A stretch of 64,000 nt of DNA from Nocardioides daphniae (GTDB lineage: Bacteria; Actinomycetota; Actinomycetes; Propionibacteriales; Nocardioidaceae), in assembly GCF_004777465.1 (NCBI RefSeq), contig NZ_CP038462.1:496001-560000 (forward strand). Reading direction: 5' to 3'. This document shows, piece after piece, positions 1-6,759 of the stretch. Under the pieces are notes generated by a model. It saw nothing but the letters and a program-made list of their open reading frames with translations. It was not told the origin of the DNA and searched no databases. The position numbers were made by a program, and so were the translations under genes. Each line of letters starts with the position of its first letter. Positions within the stretch are counted from its first letter, which is position 1.

Positions 1-228
1 CCGTCGACCTGGAGCCGGTTCAGCCGCGACGGCGACGGCGACGGCGTGAAGGACCCGCACGACATCGACGACGCCGCCGCGTCCGCTGCCGCCTACCTCT
101 GCTTCGACGGCCACGACCTGACGACCTCGTCGGGCTGGAACGCCGCGATCTTCTCCTACAACCACGACAACGGCTACGTGAACGCGGTGTACGCCGCGGC
201 GAACCGTTACGGGCTCGCCGTCCAGTGA
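1..228 (+). CDS. Lytic murein transglycosylase, C-terminal end (partial)
   Basis: Only the last 75 codons are inside the window; the frame is open to base 1. The segment contains the pattern seen near the C-terminus of MltB/SLT_2-type transglycosylases of actinobacteria: PSTW, a DGDGDG stretch, a DP-x-DIDDAA motif, AAYLC, then SYNH and YVNAVYAAA. These enzymes cleave the glycan strand of peptidoglycan at the cell surface. The catalytic glutamate would lie upstream, outside the window. The start is not visible. The family call is from motif memory; the partial status is certain. Confidence 0.75.
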   Translation, partial: PSTWSRFSRDGDGDGVKDPHDIDDAAASAAAYLCFDGHDLTTSSGWNAAIFSYNHDNGYVNAVYAAANRYGLAVQ

Positions 229-229
229 G

Positions 230-279
230 CTGACTGGAGTTCTGCAGTCACCAGATGACTGGAGAACTCCACCGAAGCT
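230..279. repeat. Palindromic repeat element, copy 1
   Basis: A near-copy of this ~50-base block occurs at 1291-1339. Each copy contains an inverted repeat: here GGAGTTCT (236-243) plus CAGTCA pair with TGACTG plus AGAACTCC (ending at 270). The second copy varies mainly in the left arm. It lies directly behind the transglycosylase stop, so it could act as a terminator, but the duplication around the next gene suggests a small dispersed repeat. Confidence 0.7.
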
Positions 280-352
280 GATGGGAACCGGTTCTCCACA
301 GCGACCAGTGGCGCGCCAGCGGGACAGGGCTCGCGGAGGCCACGCTGGCCAC

Positions 353-1283
353 ATGTCGCTGCCGCCCGAGCTCCTCGCCCTCGCTGGTCCCCAGGACGGG
401 GTCGTGAGCCGCGCGCAGCTGGTGGCTGCCGGGCTGGGGGACCACGTCGTACGTCGGCTCGTGCGCCGTCGACTGCTGGCGCCGGTCCACCGCGGGGTCT
501 TCGTCGACCACACCGGCACGCTCACCTGGCGCCAGGCGGCGTGGGCCGCGGTCCTGCTCACAGCGCCGTCGGCCCTCGACGGCTGTCCGCGCTGCGCGCC
601 TCGGGCCTGCGGACGGCCAGCACGGACGGGCCGATGCACGTCGTGGTCGCGGAGGAGAGGCGGCTGGTGCCGCCACCCGACATCGTCGTACGACGCGGGC
701 GTGACCTCGGGCCTCGCGTGCTCTGGGCAGCGAGCCCGCCTCGGCTGCGCACGGAGGAGGCGGTGGTGCTGGTGGCTTCACAGGCAGTCGATGACCGTAC
801 GGCTGTCGGCGTCCTGACCGATGCCGTGCAGACGCGTCACACGACGGTGGAGCGGTTGCGTGCCTCCTTGGCCCGACGGGATCGGTGGTCGCGCCGGCCC
901 CTGATGGAGGACGTGCTCGACGGACTGGAGCACGGGGCGGACTCCGTGCTGGAGCACGCATACCTGCGGCGGGTCGAGGGCCTCCACGGGTTGCCGCGCG
1001 GCGTACGACAGGTCTCGCTGGCCGGCCCCGACCGGTGCGACGTGCCGAGCGGCAGCAGGTCATCGTCGAGCTCGACGGGCGTGCGTACCACTCCGTTGCG
1101 CGCGACCGGTTCCGCGACCTCGAGCGGGACGTCGCCTCGACCCTGGCCGGGCACGTGACGGTCAGGCTCGGCTGGGGTCAGGTGCTCGGGGCGCCCTGCG
1201 ACACAGCGCGGCGGGTGGGGGAGCTGCTGGGTGTACGCGGCTGGGCCGGGACAACGCGGCGGTGCGCGCGGTGCAGCGGGTGA
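353..1283 (+). pseudogene. AbiEi-N/DUF559-type endonuclease-like protein, two frameshifts
   Basis: Read across three frames this is one ~310-residue protein. The N-terminus has a winged-helix-like segment (VVSRAQLVAAGL, then VHRGVFVDH) typical of actinobacterial proteins annotated as AbiEi-antitoxin-N/DUF559. The C-terminal part has VIVELDGRAYH, RDLERD and VRLGWGQV, the DUF559 (Vsr-like PD-(D/E)XK) core. The frame slips near 581 and near 1035, both times as if one base were missing; adding one G to the GG at 581-582 restores the first. ATG 353 is chosen because homologues start just before this winged helix. Such genes are common orphans; their function is not established. It is framed by the palindromic element at 230 and 1291. 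Confidence 0.65.
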
Positions 1284-1290
1284 CGCGCCT

Positions 1291-1339
1291 CTGACTGGAG
1301 TCCTGTGGTCACCAGGTGACTGGAGAACTCCACCGAAGC
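1291..1339. repeat. Palindromic repeat element, copy 2
   Basis: Matches 230-279 almost base for base, including the shared right arm and trailing CACCGAAGC. The stem arms are at 1297-1304 and 1324-1331. It begins 7 bases after the DUF559 gene stop. Confidence 0.7.
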
Positions 1340-1360
1340 GGCTCCGCCGGGCTGAAATGC

Positions 1361-1390
1361 CGAAGGGCCCGACCGGAGTCGGGCCCTTCG
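1361..1390 (-). terminator. Terminator hairpin of tRNA-Phe
   Basis: Perfect 13-bp stem CGAAGGGCCCGAC (1361-1373) with its complement at 1378-1390 and a 4-base loop, just past the 3' end of the minus-strand tRNA-Phe gene. Confidence 0.75.
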
Positions 1391-1397
1391 GTGCTTG

Positions 1398-1471
1398 TGG
1401 GCAGGGGCGGGGTCGAACCGCCGACCTTTCGAGTTTCAGTCGAACGCTCGTACCAACTGAGCTACCTGCCC
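1398..1471 (-). tRNA. tRNA-Phe (GAA)
   Basis: On the minus strand the acceptor arm GGGCAGG (1471-1465) pairs with CCTGCCC, the D arm is TAGCTCAGTTGGTA, the anticodon stem TTCGA/TCGAA encloses a 7-base loop with GAA at the anticodon position, and the T arm contains GGTTCGACC. CCA is not encoded. Confidence 0.93.
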
Positions 1472-1572
1472 AAGCGGGTGAAACCATACATGAGCCCGCG
1501 GAGGTTGCGAAAACGCGGTCGGCCCCGTTTGGGGAGTTGATCGAGCGGCCCCTATGCTGTGAAGCGTTGCTA

Positions 1573-1645
1573 GCCCCCATCGTCTAGCGGCCTAGGACGT
1601 CGCCCTTTCACGGCGGTAGCACGGGTTCGAATCCCGTTGGGGGTA
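1573..1645 (+). tRNA. tRNA-Glu (TTC)
   Basis: Cloverleaf with acceptor GCCCCCA/TGGGGGT, D arm beginning TCGTCTAGCGG, anticodon loop CTTTCAC with TTC in the anticodon position, and T arm GGTTCGAATCC. It is the first of two co-directional tRNA genes. Confidence 0.93.
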
Positions 1646-1743
1646 CGACCCGGAAGCGGTCAGGGCCCCCGATTGGGAAGTCCGGACGGGGATGGGTTAG
1701 AGTTCCACTCGCTTCGCAAGGAGCAAAACAGCAAGACAAGCAA

Positions 1744-1817
1744 GGCCCTGTAGCGCAGTTGGTTAGCGCGCCGCCCTGTCACGGCGGAGGTCGCGAGTTC
1801 GAGTCTCGTCAGGGTCG
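1744..1817 (+). tRNA. tRNA-Asp (GTC)
   Basis: Acceptor GGCCCTG (1744-1750) pairs with CAGGGTC; D arm TAGCGCAGTTGGTTAGCGC; anticodon loop CTGTCAC with GTC; T arm AGTTCGAGTCT. CCA is encoded directly behind it at 1818-1820. Confidence 0.94.
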
Positions 1818-1823
1818 CCAGCC

Positions 1824-1853
1824 TCAAGGCCCGCTCTTCGGAGCGGGCCTTGA
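1824..1853 (+). terminator. Terminator after tRNA-Asp
   Basis: Perfect 13-bp stem TCAAGGCCCGCTC / GAGCGGGCCTTGA with a TTCG loop, ending the tRNA-Glu/tRNA-Asp unit. Confidence 0.8.
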
Positions 1854-1911
1854 GTCATTTCTGGCCGGCTTCCGGCACCCGGCGGCGTACGTCGTCGTGG
1901 GACGCCCTGAC

Positions 1912-1917
1912 TAGGCT
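1912..1917 (+). promoter_or_regulatory. -10 box of a leaderless gene
   Basis: TAGGCT ends 6 bases before the GTG at 1924. There is no room for a ribosome binding site, so the mRNA probably begins at or next to the start codon. Confidence 0.55.
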
Positions 1918-1923
1918 CGCGGC

Positions 1924-2280
1924 GTGGAGTTCACCGACGTCACCGCCCGGGAGTTCGACGCGCTCGTGGAGGAGGCCCTGGACGCGGTTCCGGCCGAGCT
2001 GGCCGGCCTGGTGCGCAACGTCGTCGTCCTGGTCGAGGACGAGGCGCCCGACGACGACCCGGACCTGCTGGGCTACTACGACGGGCTCGCGCTCACCGAG
2101 CGGCCGGCCAACCACTCAGGCGCGCTGCCGGACCGGATCCTGCTCTTCCGCCGTCCCCTGATCGAGATGTGCGAGGACCGCGACCACCTGGTGGAGGAGA
2201 TCGGCATCACCGTGGTGCACGAGATCGCCCACCACTTCGGGATCGACGACCGGCGGCTGCACGACCTGGGCTACGCCTGA
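1924..2280 (+). CDS. Zincin-like metallopeptidase family protein (DUF1025)
   Basis: 118 residues, the usual length of this family. The zinc site HEIAHH (HExxH) followed by FGIDDRRLHDLGY sits at the C-terminus, as in PF06262 proteins. Upstream motifs LLGYYDG and RILLFRRPL are also typical. No signal peptide or membrane segment, so it is cytoplasmic; the substrate is unknown. GTG 1924 is supported by the -10 box 6 bases upstream and by the absence of a Shine-Dalgarno sequence. It converges on the ATPase gene that follows, with 7 bases between stops. Confidence 0.88.
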   Translation: MEFTDVTAREFDALVEEALDAVPAELAGLVRNVVVLVEDEAPDDDPDLLGYYDGLALTERPANHSGALPDRILLFRRPLIEMCEDRDHLVEEIGITVVHEIAHHFGIDDRRLHDLGYA

Positions 2281-2287
2281 GGGAGCC

Positions 2288-3229
2288 TCAGGAGGCGTGG
2301 GCGCGGCCGTCCTCGTGCTGCGACCACGAGGTGGGCTGCTCGCCGTCGGCTTGGCGCAGGAACTCCGTCAGCAGCCAGTGCTGGAGCTCCACCTGCTCCG
2401 GCGTACGGGCCAGGGAGAGCAGGCGCTGGTTGCGGCAGAACGAGTCGGCCAGCTCGAACATGTCGAACATGGTGCGGAAGATCTGGCTGGAGCGCGGGGA
2501 GGCCACGAAGGTCAGGTCGGCGCGGTCGCCGCTCTTGAGCAGCGCGGCCGACATGCTGTGCAGCGAGGACGGCGGGAACTGCTTCTCGAACGTGGCGAAC
2601 ATCTGCGAGAGGTCGCCGGCCAGCGGGTAGTCGTGGTCGTGCGACAGCGCCAGCAGGCGCAGCTCGCGGCGCAGGTTGCTGTACTGGGTGATCGTGCTGA
2701 GGAAGAGCGGGACGTCGACGTCCTTCAGCTGGACCGACATCGAGTCGGGCAGCGGCGTCCACTCGGAGTCGGGGTCCTCTACGCCGTCGATGATCCCCGG
2801 CGGGTAGTGCTCGTGGACGGCGCGGGCCGGCTCGAACCAGACGACCTTGCCGCGCATTTCCACCGACGCACCCCAGGCGGTCGACGACATGGCGACCAGG
2901 GCCAGGCCCCGGCCGTTGGTGGTCAGGAAGGCGTCGTCGTCATCGTGGTCGACGTGCTCGCGGAACGGGTCCGACGGCAGGACGGGCGGGCGCCGGGAGC
3001 CGTCGTACACCTCGATGCGCGGGTGGTGGACGGTGCCGCGCACGCGGACGCTGAGCGGGCCCTCGCCGTGCAGGATCGCGTTGGTGACCAGCTCGGAGAC
3101 ACCCAGCTCGGAGCACTCGACGAGGTCGTCACGCCCGAGCTCCCGGCACACTTGGACGACCCAACGGCGCGCCGCGGCGACGGACGTCGGGGATGCGTCC
3201 AGCTGGAGTGCTTCTTTGTTGAGCGGCAC
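2288..3229 (-). CDS. ATP-binding protein, anti-sigma factor kinase-like (HATPase_c_2)
   Basis: 313 residues. The N-terminal ~135 residues form an RsbW-type GHKL ATPase: the N-box is ELGVSELVTNAILHG and the G-box is GRGLALVAMSS, as in serine kinases that control alternative sigma factors in actinobacteria. The C-terminal ~170 residues are helical with no motif I can name; this extension is longer than in plain RsbW proteins. Translation starts at GTG 3229. No sigma factor or antagonist gene lies next to it, so its partner is unknown. Confidence 0.75.
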   Translation of the reverse strand: MPLNKEALQLDASPTSVAAARRWVVQVCRELGRDDLVECSELGVSELVTNAILHGEGPLSVRVRGTVHHPRIEVYDGSRRPPVLPSDPFREHVDHDDDDAFLTTNGRGLALVAMSSTAWGASVEMRGKVVWFEPARAVHEHYPPGIIDGVEDPDSEWTPLPDSMSVQLKDVDVPLFLSTITQYSNLRRELRLLALSHDHDYPLAGDLSQMFATFEKQFPPSSLHSMSAALLKSGDRADLTFVASPRSSQIFRTMFDMFELADSFCRNQRLLSLARTPEQVELQHWLLTEFLRQADGEQPTSWSQHEDGRAHAS

Positions 3230-3464
3230 AGAGGTCCTCGGGCAGTTCGGGGTGTGGAACGCTGCGGCTGGTCAGGCCAAGCATGGCCCATCTTCCCCTC
3301 CCGAGATGGGGGCAAACCTCCGGGCCGCCTCCTTTGTACCTGAAGGAGACCCGTTCCTCACGTGTGACAAGCACTACGGGGTCAGGAACTTGGGTGGCAC
3401 GTCTGTTTGGGGTGAGACTGGGAACTTAACGTGTGCTCGCCAGTCTCAGGAAAGGCACCATCGC

Positions 3465-4934
3465 ATGGCCACCCCGACCGACCACCGTCCGGATCGTCAC
3501 CGTGTCGTCGTGATCGGCTCCGGGTTCGGGGGGCTCTTCGGCGCGAAGGGTCTCAAGGGCGCGGACGTCGACGTCACCGTGATCGCCAAGACCACGCACC
3601 ACCTCTTCCAGCCGCTGCTCTACCAGGTGGCGACCGGCATCCTGTCGGAGGGCTCCATCGCGCCGCCGACCCGCGAGGTCCTGGCGCACCAGGAGAACGC
3701 GAAGACCTTGCTCGGCGAGGTCATCGACATCGACCTGGAGAAGAAGCTCGTCACCTCCGAGGTCCTCGGCCGCCGCACCGTGACCGAGTACGACTCGCTG
3801 CTCGTCGCCGCCGGCGCGACCCAGTCGTACTTCGGCAACGACCACTTCGCCACCCACGCCCCGGGCATGAAGAGCATCGACGACGCCCTCGAGCTGCGTG
3901 GCCGCATCTTCGGTGCCTTCGAGATGGCCGAGCTGGGTGCCAGCAAGGGCGACAACGTCGACCACCACCTGACCTTCGTCGTCGTGGGCGCCGGCCCGAC
4001 CGGTGTGGAGATGGCCGGCCAGATCGCCGAGCTCGCGCACCGCACGCTCAAGCACGACTTCCGCGCGATCAACTCGCGCTCCGCCCGCGTCGTCCTCGTC
4101 GACGCCGCGGCGCAGGTGCTGCCGCCCTTCGGCGCCAAGCTCGGCGAGAAGACCAAGAAGGAGCTCGAGAACCTCGGCGTCGAGGTGATCCTCGGCGCCA
4201 TGGTCACCGACGTCGACGAACGCGGCCTCACCATCGCCTTCAAGGACGGCCGCACCGAGCGCATCGACTCCGTGGCCAAGATCTGGGCCGCCGGCGTGCA
4301 GGCCTCCTCGCTCACCAAGACCCTCTCGGAGCAGACCGGCGCACCGCTCGACCGTGCCGGCCGCATCGCGGTCAACCCCGACCTCACGCTCCCGGGCCAC
4401 CCCGAGGTCTTCGTGGTCGGCGACATGATCAGCCTCGACAACCTGCCCGGTGTCGCGCAGGTCGCGATCCAGGGCGCGAAGTATGCCGCCAAGGAGATCG
4501 ACGGACGCCTGAAGGGCAAGGCGCCGCAGGGTCCCTTCAAGTACTTCGACAAGGGCTCAATGGCGATCATCAGCCGCTTCCGGGCGGTCGCGATGATCGG
4601 CAAGCTGCGTCTCAGCGGCCTCATCGCCTGGCTGATGTGGCTCTTCATCCACCTGCTCTACATCACCGGCTTCAAGGGCCGCATCACCGCGCTGCTGCAC
4701 TGGGCGATCTCGTTCATCGGCCGGGGTCGCTCCGAGCGCACCACGACCGTGCAGCAGATCTTCGCGCGTCAGGCGTTGCAGCGGCTCGAGGGCGGCGCGG
4801 CCGACCTGGTCTCCGAACCGGGGGAGTACGACGCCAACCGGCTCGAGGAGGACCGTCGCGCCGAGCTCGAGCAGCAGGCGGCCGAAGAGGCCCGCCTCAC
4901 CGACGCCAACGAGCGGGGCGCCAAGACCCGCTGA
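3465..4934 (+). CDS. ndh: NADH dehydrogenase, type II (NAD(P)/FAD-dependent oxidoreductase)
   Basis: 489 residues. A FAD-binding GSGFGG lies near residue 18 and a second dinucleotide fold VVVGAGPTGVEMAG near residue 170. A VFVVGDM motif precedes the GVAQVAIQGAKYAA segment that closes the FAD site. The hydrophobic stretch near residues 385-410 fits membrane association. Type II NDH passes electrons from NADH to menaquinone without pumping protons. ATG 3465 has AGGAAAGG upstream; the frame is open further upstream but without homology. The C-terminal ~50 residues are charged and rich in Glu and Arg. Confidence 0.85.
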   Translation: MATPTDHRPDRHRVVVIGSGFGGLFGAKGLKGADVDVTVIAKTTHHLFQPLLYQVATGILSEGSIAPPTREVLAHQENAKTLLGEVIDIDLEKKLVTSEVLGRRTVTEYDSLLVAAGATQSYFGNDHFATHAPGMKSIDDALELRGRIFGAFEMAELGASKGDNVDHHLTFVVVGAGPTGVEMAGQIAELAHRTLKHDFRAINSRSARVVLVDAAAQVLPPFGAKLGEKTKKELENLGVEVILGAMVTDVDERGLTIAFKDGRTERIDSVAKIWAAGVQASSLTKTLSEQTGAPLDRAGRIAVNPDLTLPGHPEVFVVGDMISLDNLPGVAQVAIQGAKYAAKEIDGRLKGKAPQGPFKYFDKGSMAIISRFRAVAMIGKLRLSGLIAWLMWLFIHLLYITGFKGRITALLHWAISFIGRGRSERTTTVQQIFARQALQRLEGGAADLVSEPGEYDANRLEEDRRAELEQQAAEEARLTDANERGAKTR

Positions 4935-4985
4935 GCCGGCGAGGGTGCATGCTGGGGGCAGGACCGCACGATCCCAGGAGGCCTC

Positions 4986-5333
4986 ATGAACGGCACGTCC
5001 CTGACCACGCTCGTCGACGAGCTCCTCGCCGCCGCGGGTGAGGCGAAGGCCGGCCGCAGCGCGCGGACCCTGCACGGGGGGCGCGAGCACGAGCTGCGCC
5101 AGACCGTCATCGCGCTGAGCGGCGGCAAGAGCCTCGGCGAGCACGACAGCCCGGGCGAGGCGACGCTGCAGGTGCTGCGCGGCCGCGTACGCCTGCACGC
5201 CGGCGGCGAGACCTGGGAGGGCGCGGCGGGCGACCACCTGGTGCTGCCGCTGGTCCGCCACGACCTGGAGGCCGTGGAGGACTCGGCGGTCCTGCTCACC
5301 GTCGCCGTGCTGGGGCACGCCGACGACGAGTGA
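4986..5333 (+). CDS. Small cupin-domain protein
   Basis: 115 residues with a single cupin barrel: an N-terminal helix, then LSGGKSLGEHDSPGEATLQVLRG cut by two cupin-type glycine turns, and GDHLVLPLVRHDLEAV as the second cupin motif. The H and E residues could bind metal, but the motif is incomplete. AGGAGG stands 5 bases before the ATG. It converges with the thioesterase gene. No substrate can be assigned. Confidence 0.7.
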   Translation: MNGTSLTTLVDELLAAAGEAKAGRSARTLHGGREHELRQTVIALSGGKSLGEHDSPGEATLQVLRGRVRLHAGGETWEGAAGDHLVLPLVRHDLEAVEDSAVLLTVAVLGHADDE

Positions 5334-5348
5334 GCAGGCCGACGTACG

Positions 5349-5993
5349 TCAGTCGTGCTGGTGCAGCTTGGCCGCCTCCTCGGGCGGCAGGTCGCGCACC
5401 CAGCGCGGCAGGATGAAGAGGCCCTCGGCCTCCGCGCAGACGCCCTGCTCGGAGGTGATGGTGCCGGCGGTCCAGGTCTTGACGCCCTCGGTGCGGTCGT
5501 ACCAGGCCTCGATCCGCAGCGGCGTGTTGAGCTTGGTGGGCAGCTTGTAGTTGATGCTCAGGTTGGCGGTCAGGCCCGGGCGGCCGCTACGGACCGCGAT
5601 CTCGCCGAGCGCCTGGTCGAGCAGCATCGCGATGACGCCGCCGTGCATGTGTCCGGGCGGCCCCTCGTAGAGCGCGCCGGGGGTGAAGTCGGCCCACAGC
5701 CGGTTGCCGTCGTCGGAGTAGGTGAAGTGCAGCGGCATCGCGGCGGCGTTGCGCAGTCCGACGACCGTGTTGCCCCAGCCGGCCACGCCCATGGGGCCGG
5801 TGCAGTGCTCGCCGTGGGTGCCGGGGATCTGGTCGGCGGCCAGGCGGGCGGTGATGGCCTCGATCTCTGCCTGCGCGGCGGCGATCGCCTCGGCTCCGGC
5901 GTTGGTGCGGAGCGTGGCGTCGGCCAGGTCCCGGACGCTCTGGGTGAAGGTGGTGTAGAGCTCGGGGGAGACGCTCTGGGGGGAGTCAGACAT
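5349..5993 (-). CDS. PaaI-type hotdog thioesterase
   Basis: 214 residues. The C-terminal ~130 residues are a hotdog fold with the PaaI signature GHMHGGVIAMLLDQALG and the later SINYKLPTKLNTPL. These enzymes hydrolyse acyl-CoA thioesters in the cytoplasm. The N-terminal ~80 residues are helical and hold an HGEHCTG segment common in actinobacterial members. ATG 5993 is chosen because the upstream extension of the frame has no homology and an early start would run into the promoter region of the next gene. Confidence 0.82.
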   Translation of the reverse strand: MSDSPQSVSPELYTTFTQSVRDLADATLRTNAGAEAIAAAQAEIEAITARLAADQIPGTHGEHCTGPMGVAGWGNTVVGLRNAAAMPLHFTYSDDGNRLWADFTPGALYEGPPGHMHGGVIAMLLDQALGEIAVRSGRPGLTANLSINYKLPTKLNTPLRIEAWYDRTEGVKTWTAGTITSEQGVCAEAEGLFILPRWVRDLPPEEAAKLHQHD

Positions 5994-6147
5994 GGGCTCG
6001 ATTCTAGGTCGCGGCACGCCTGGGCCCTGCCTCCGCGAGCTCCACTGCAAGCGAGATCACACGCGTACGCCGTTGCTGCACGCTCCTGTCACACCCGGGC
6101 CGGTATTCGGGTGGAGTCCTGTCGGTGGCCGGTGGTCTCATGAGGAC

Positions 6148-6675
6148 ATGGCTCCCGTTGAACTCGTCGCTCCCGACCCGCGTCTGCACCGTTCGTGGAC
6201 GGAGGTGGTCGCGGAGTTCGGCGGCGTCGGCGCCACGATGCACGGGTCGGGCTGGCTCTTCGAGAGCTTCGAGGACGTCTCGCTCGCCCGGCTCGAGCGG
6301 CTCGTCGAGCAGCTGCGACGCGACGGGGAGGGCCTGCCGTGGACGGGCGGGGTGGTGAGGTGCGACTACCTGTGGATCGTCGAGGGCGACGAGCTGGTCG
6401 GCTTCCTGGCGCTGCGGCACTCGCTGACCGACGCGCTGCGTCGCGACGGCGGCCACATCGGCTACGCCGTACGTCCGTCCCGCCGCGGCGAGGGGATCGC
6501 GACCCGGGCGTTGGGGCTGGCGCTGGAGCGGTCCGCTGCCCTGGGGCTCGACCGGGTCCTGCTCACCTGCGACGACGACAACGAGGCGTCGTGGCGCACG
6601 ATGCTCAGCCACGGCGCGGTGCTGGAGGACGTGGTCGACGGCAAGCGGCGCTACTGGATTGCGACCGGGCGGTGA
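6148..6675 (+). CDS. GNAT family N-acetyltransferase
   Basis: 175 residues. The acetyl-CoA site is GYAVRPSRRGEGIATRAL (motif A, R/Q-x-x-G-x-G/A), followed by LLTCDDDNEASWRTML, the usual C-terminal GNAT element. Substrate unknown. The ATG at 6148 follows a weak ribosome binding site (TGAGGAC). Downstream, 85 bases of relatively AT-rich DNA separate it from the FAD-TTC38 gene. Confidence 0.85.
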   Translation: MAPVELVAPDPRLHRSWTEVVAEFGGVGATMHGSGWLFESFEDVSLARLERLVEQLRRDGEGLPWTGGVVRCDYLWIVEGDELVGFLALRHSLTDALRRDGGHIGYAVRPSRRGEGIATRALGLALERSAALGLDRVLLTCDDDNEASWRTMLSHGAVLEDVVDGKRRYWIATGR

Positions 6676-6695
6676 GGGGGCGCGCGGCGCGGGGA

Positions 6696-6743
6696 TTGTC
6701 GATCCATGAAGTCGAGTAATAAGATCGACTAAAAGTTTTCCGG
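6696..6743 (+). promoter_or_regulatory. AT-rich upstream element shared with the sulfurtransferase operon
   Basis: Contains the inverted repeat GTCGATC (6698-6704) / GATCGAC (6723-6729). The block begins TTGTCGATC and carries TCGACTAA and CCGG further on, in the same order as 53494-53525. TTGTCG (6696-6701) and TAAGAT (6720-6725) could be -35 and -10 boxes 18 bases apart. Confidence 0.5.
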
Positions 6744-6759
6744 TTCGAGGAGTGGATCT

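Noticed and set aside
6702..6732. A short ATG ORF in the element upstream of the FAD-TTC38 gene.
   Set aside because: Seven codons, no ribosome site and no Cys codon; the bases are better explained as an operator and promoter.
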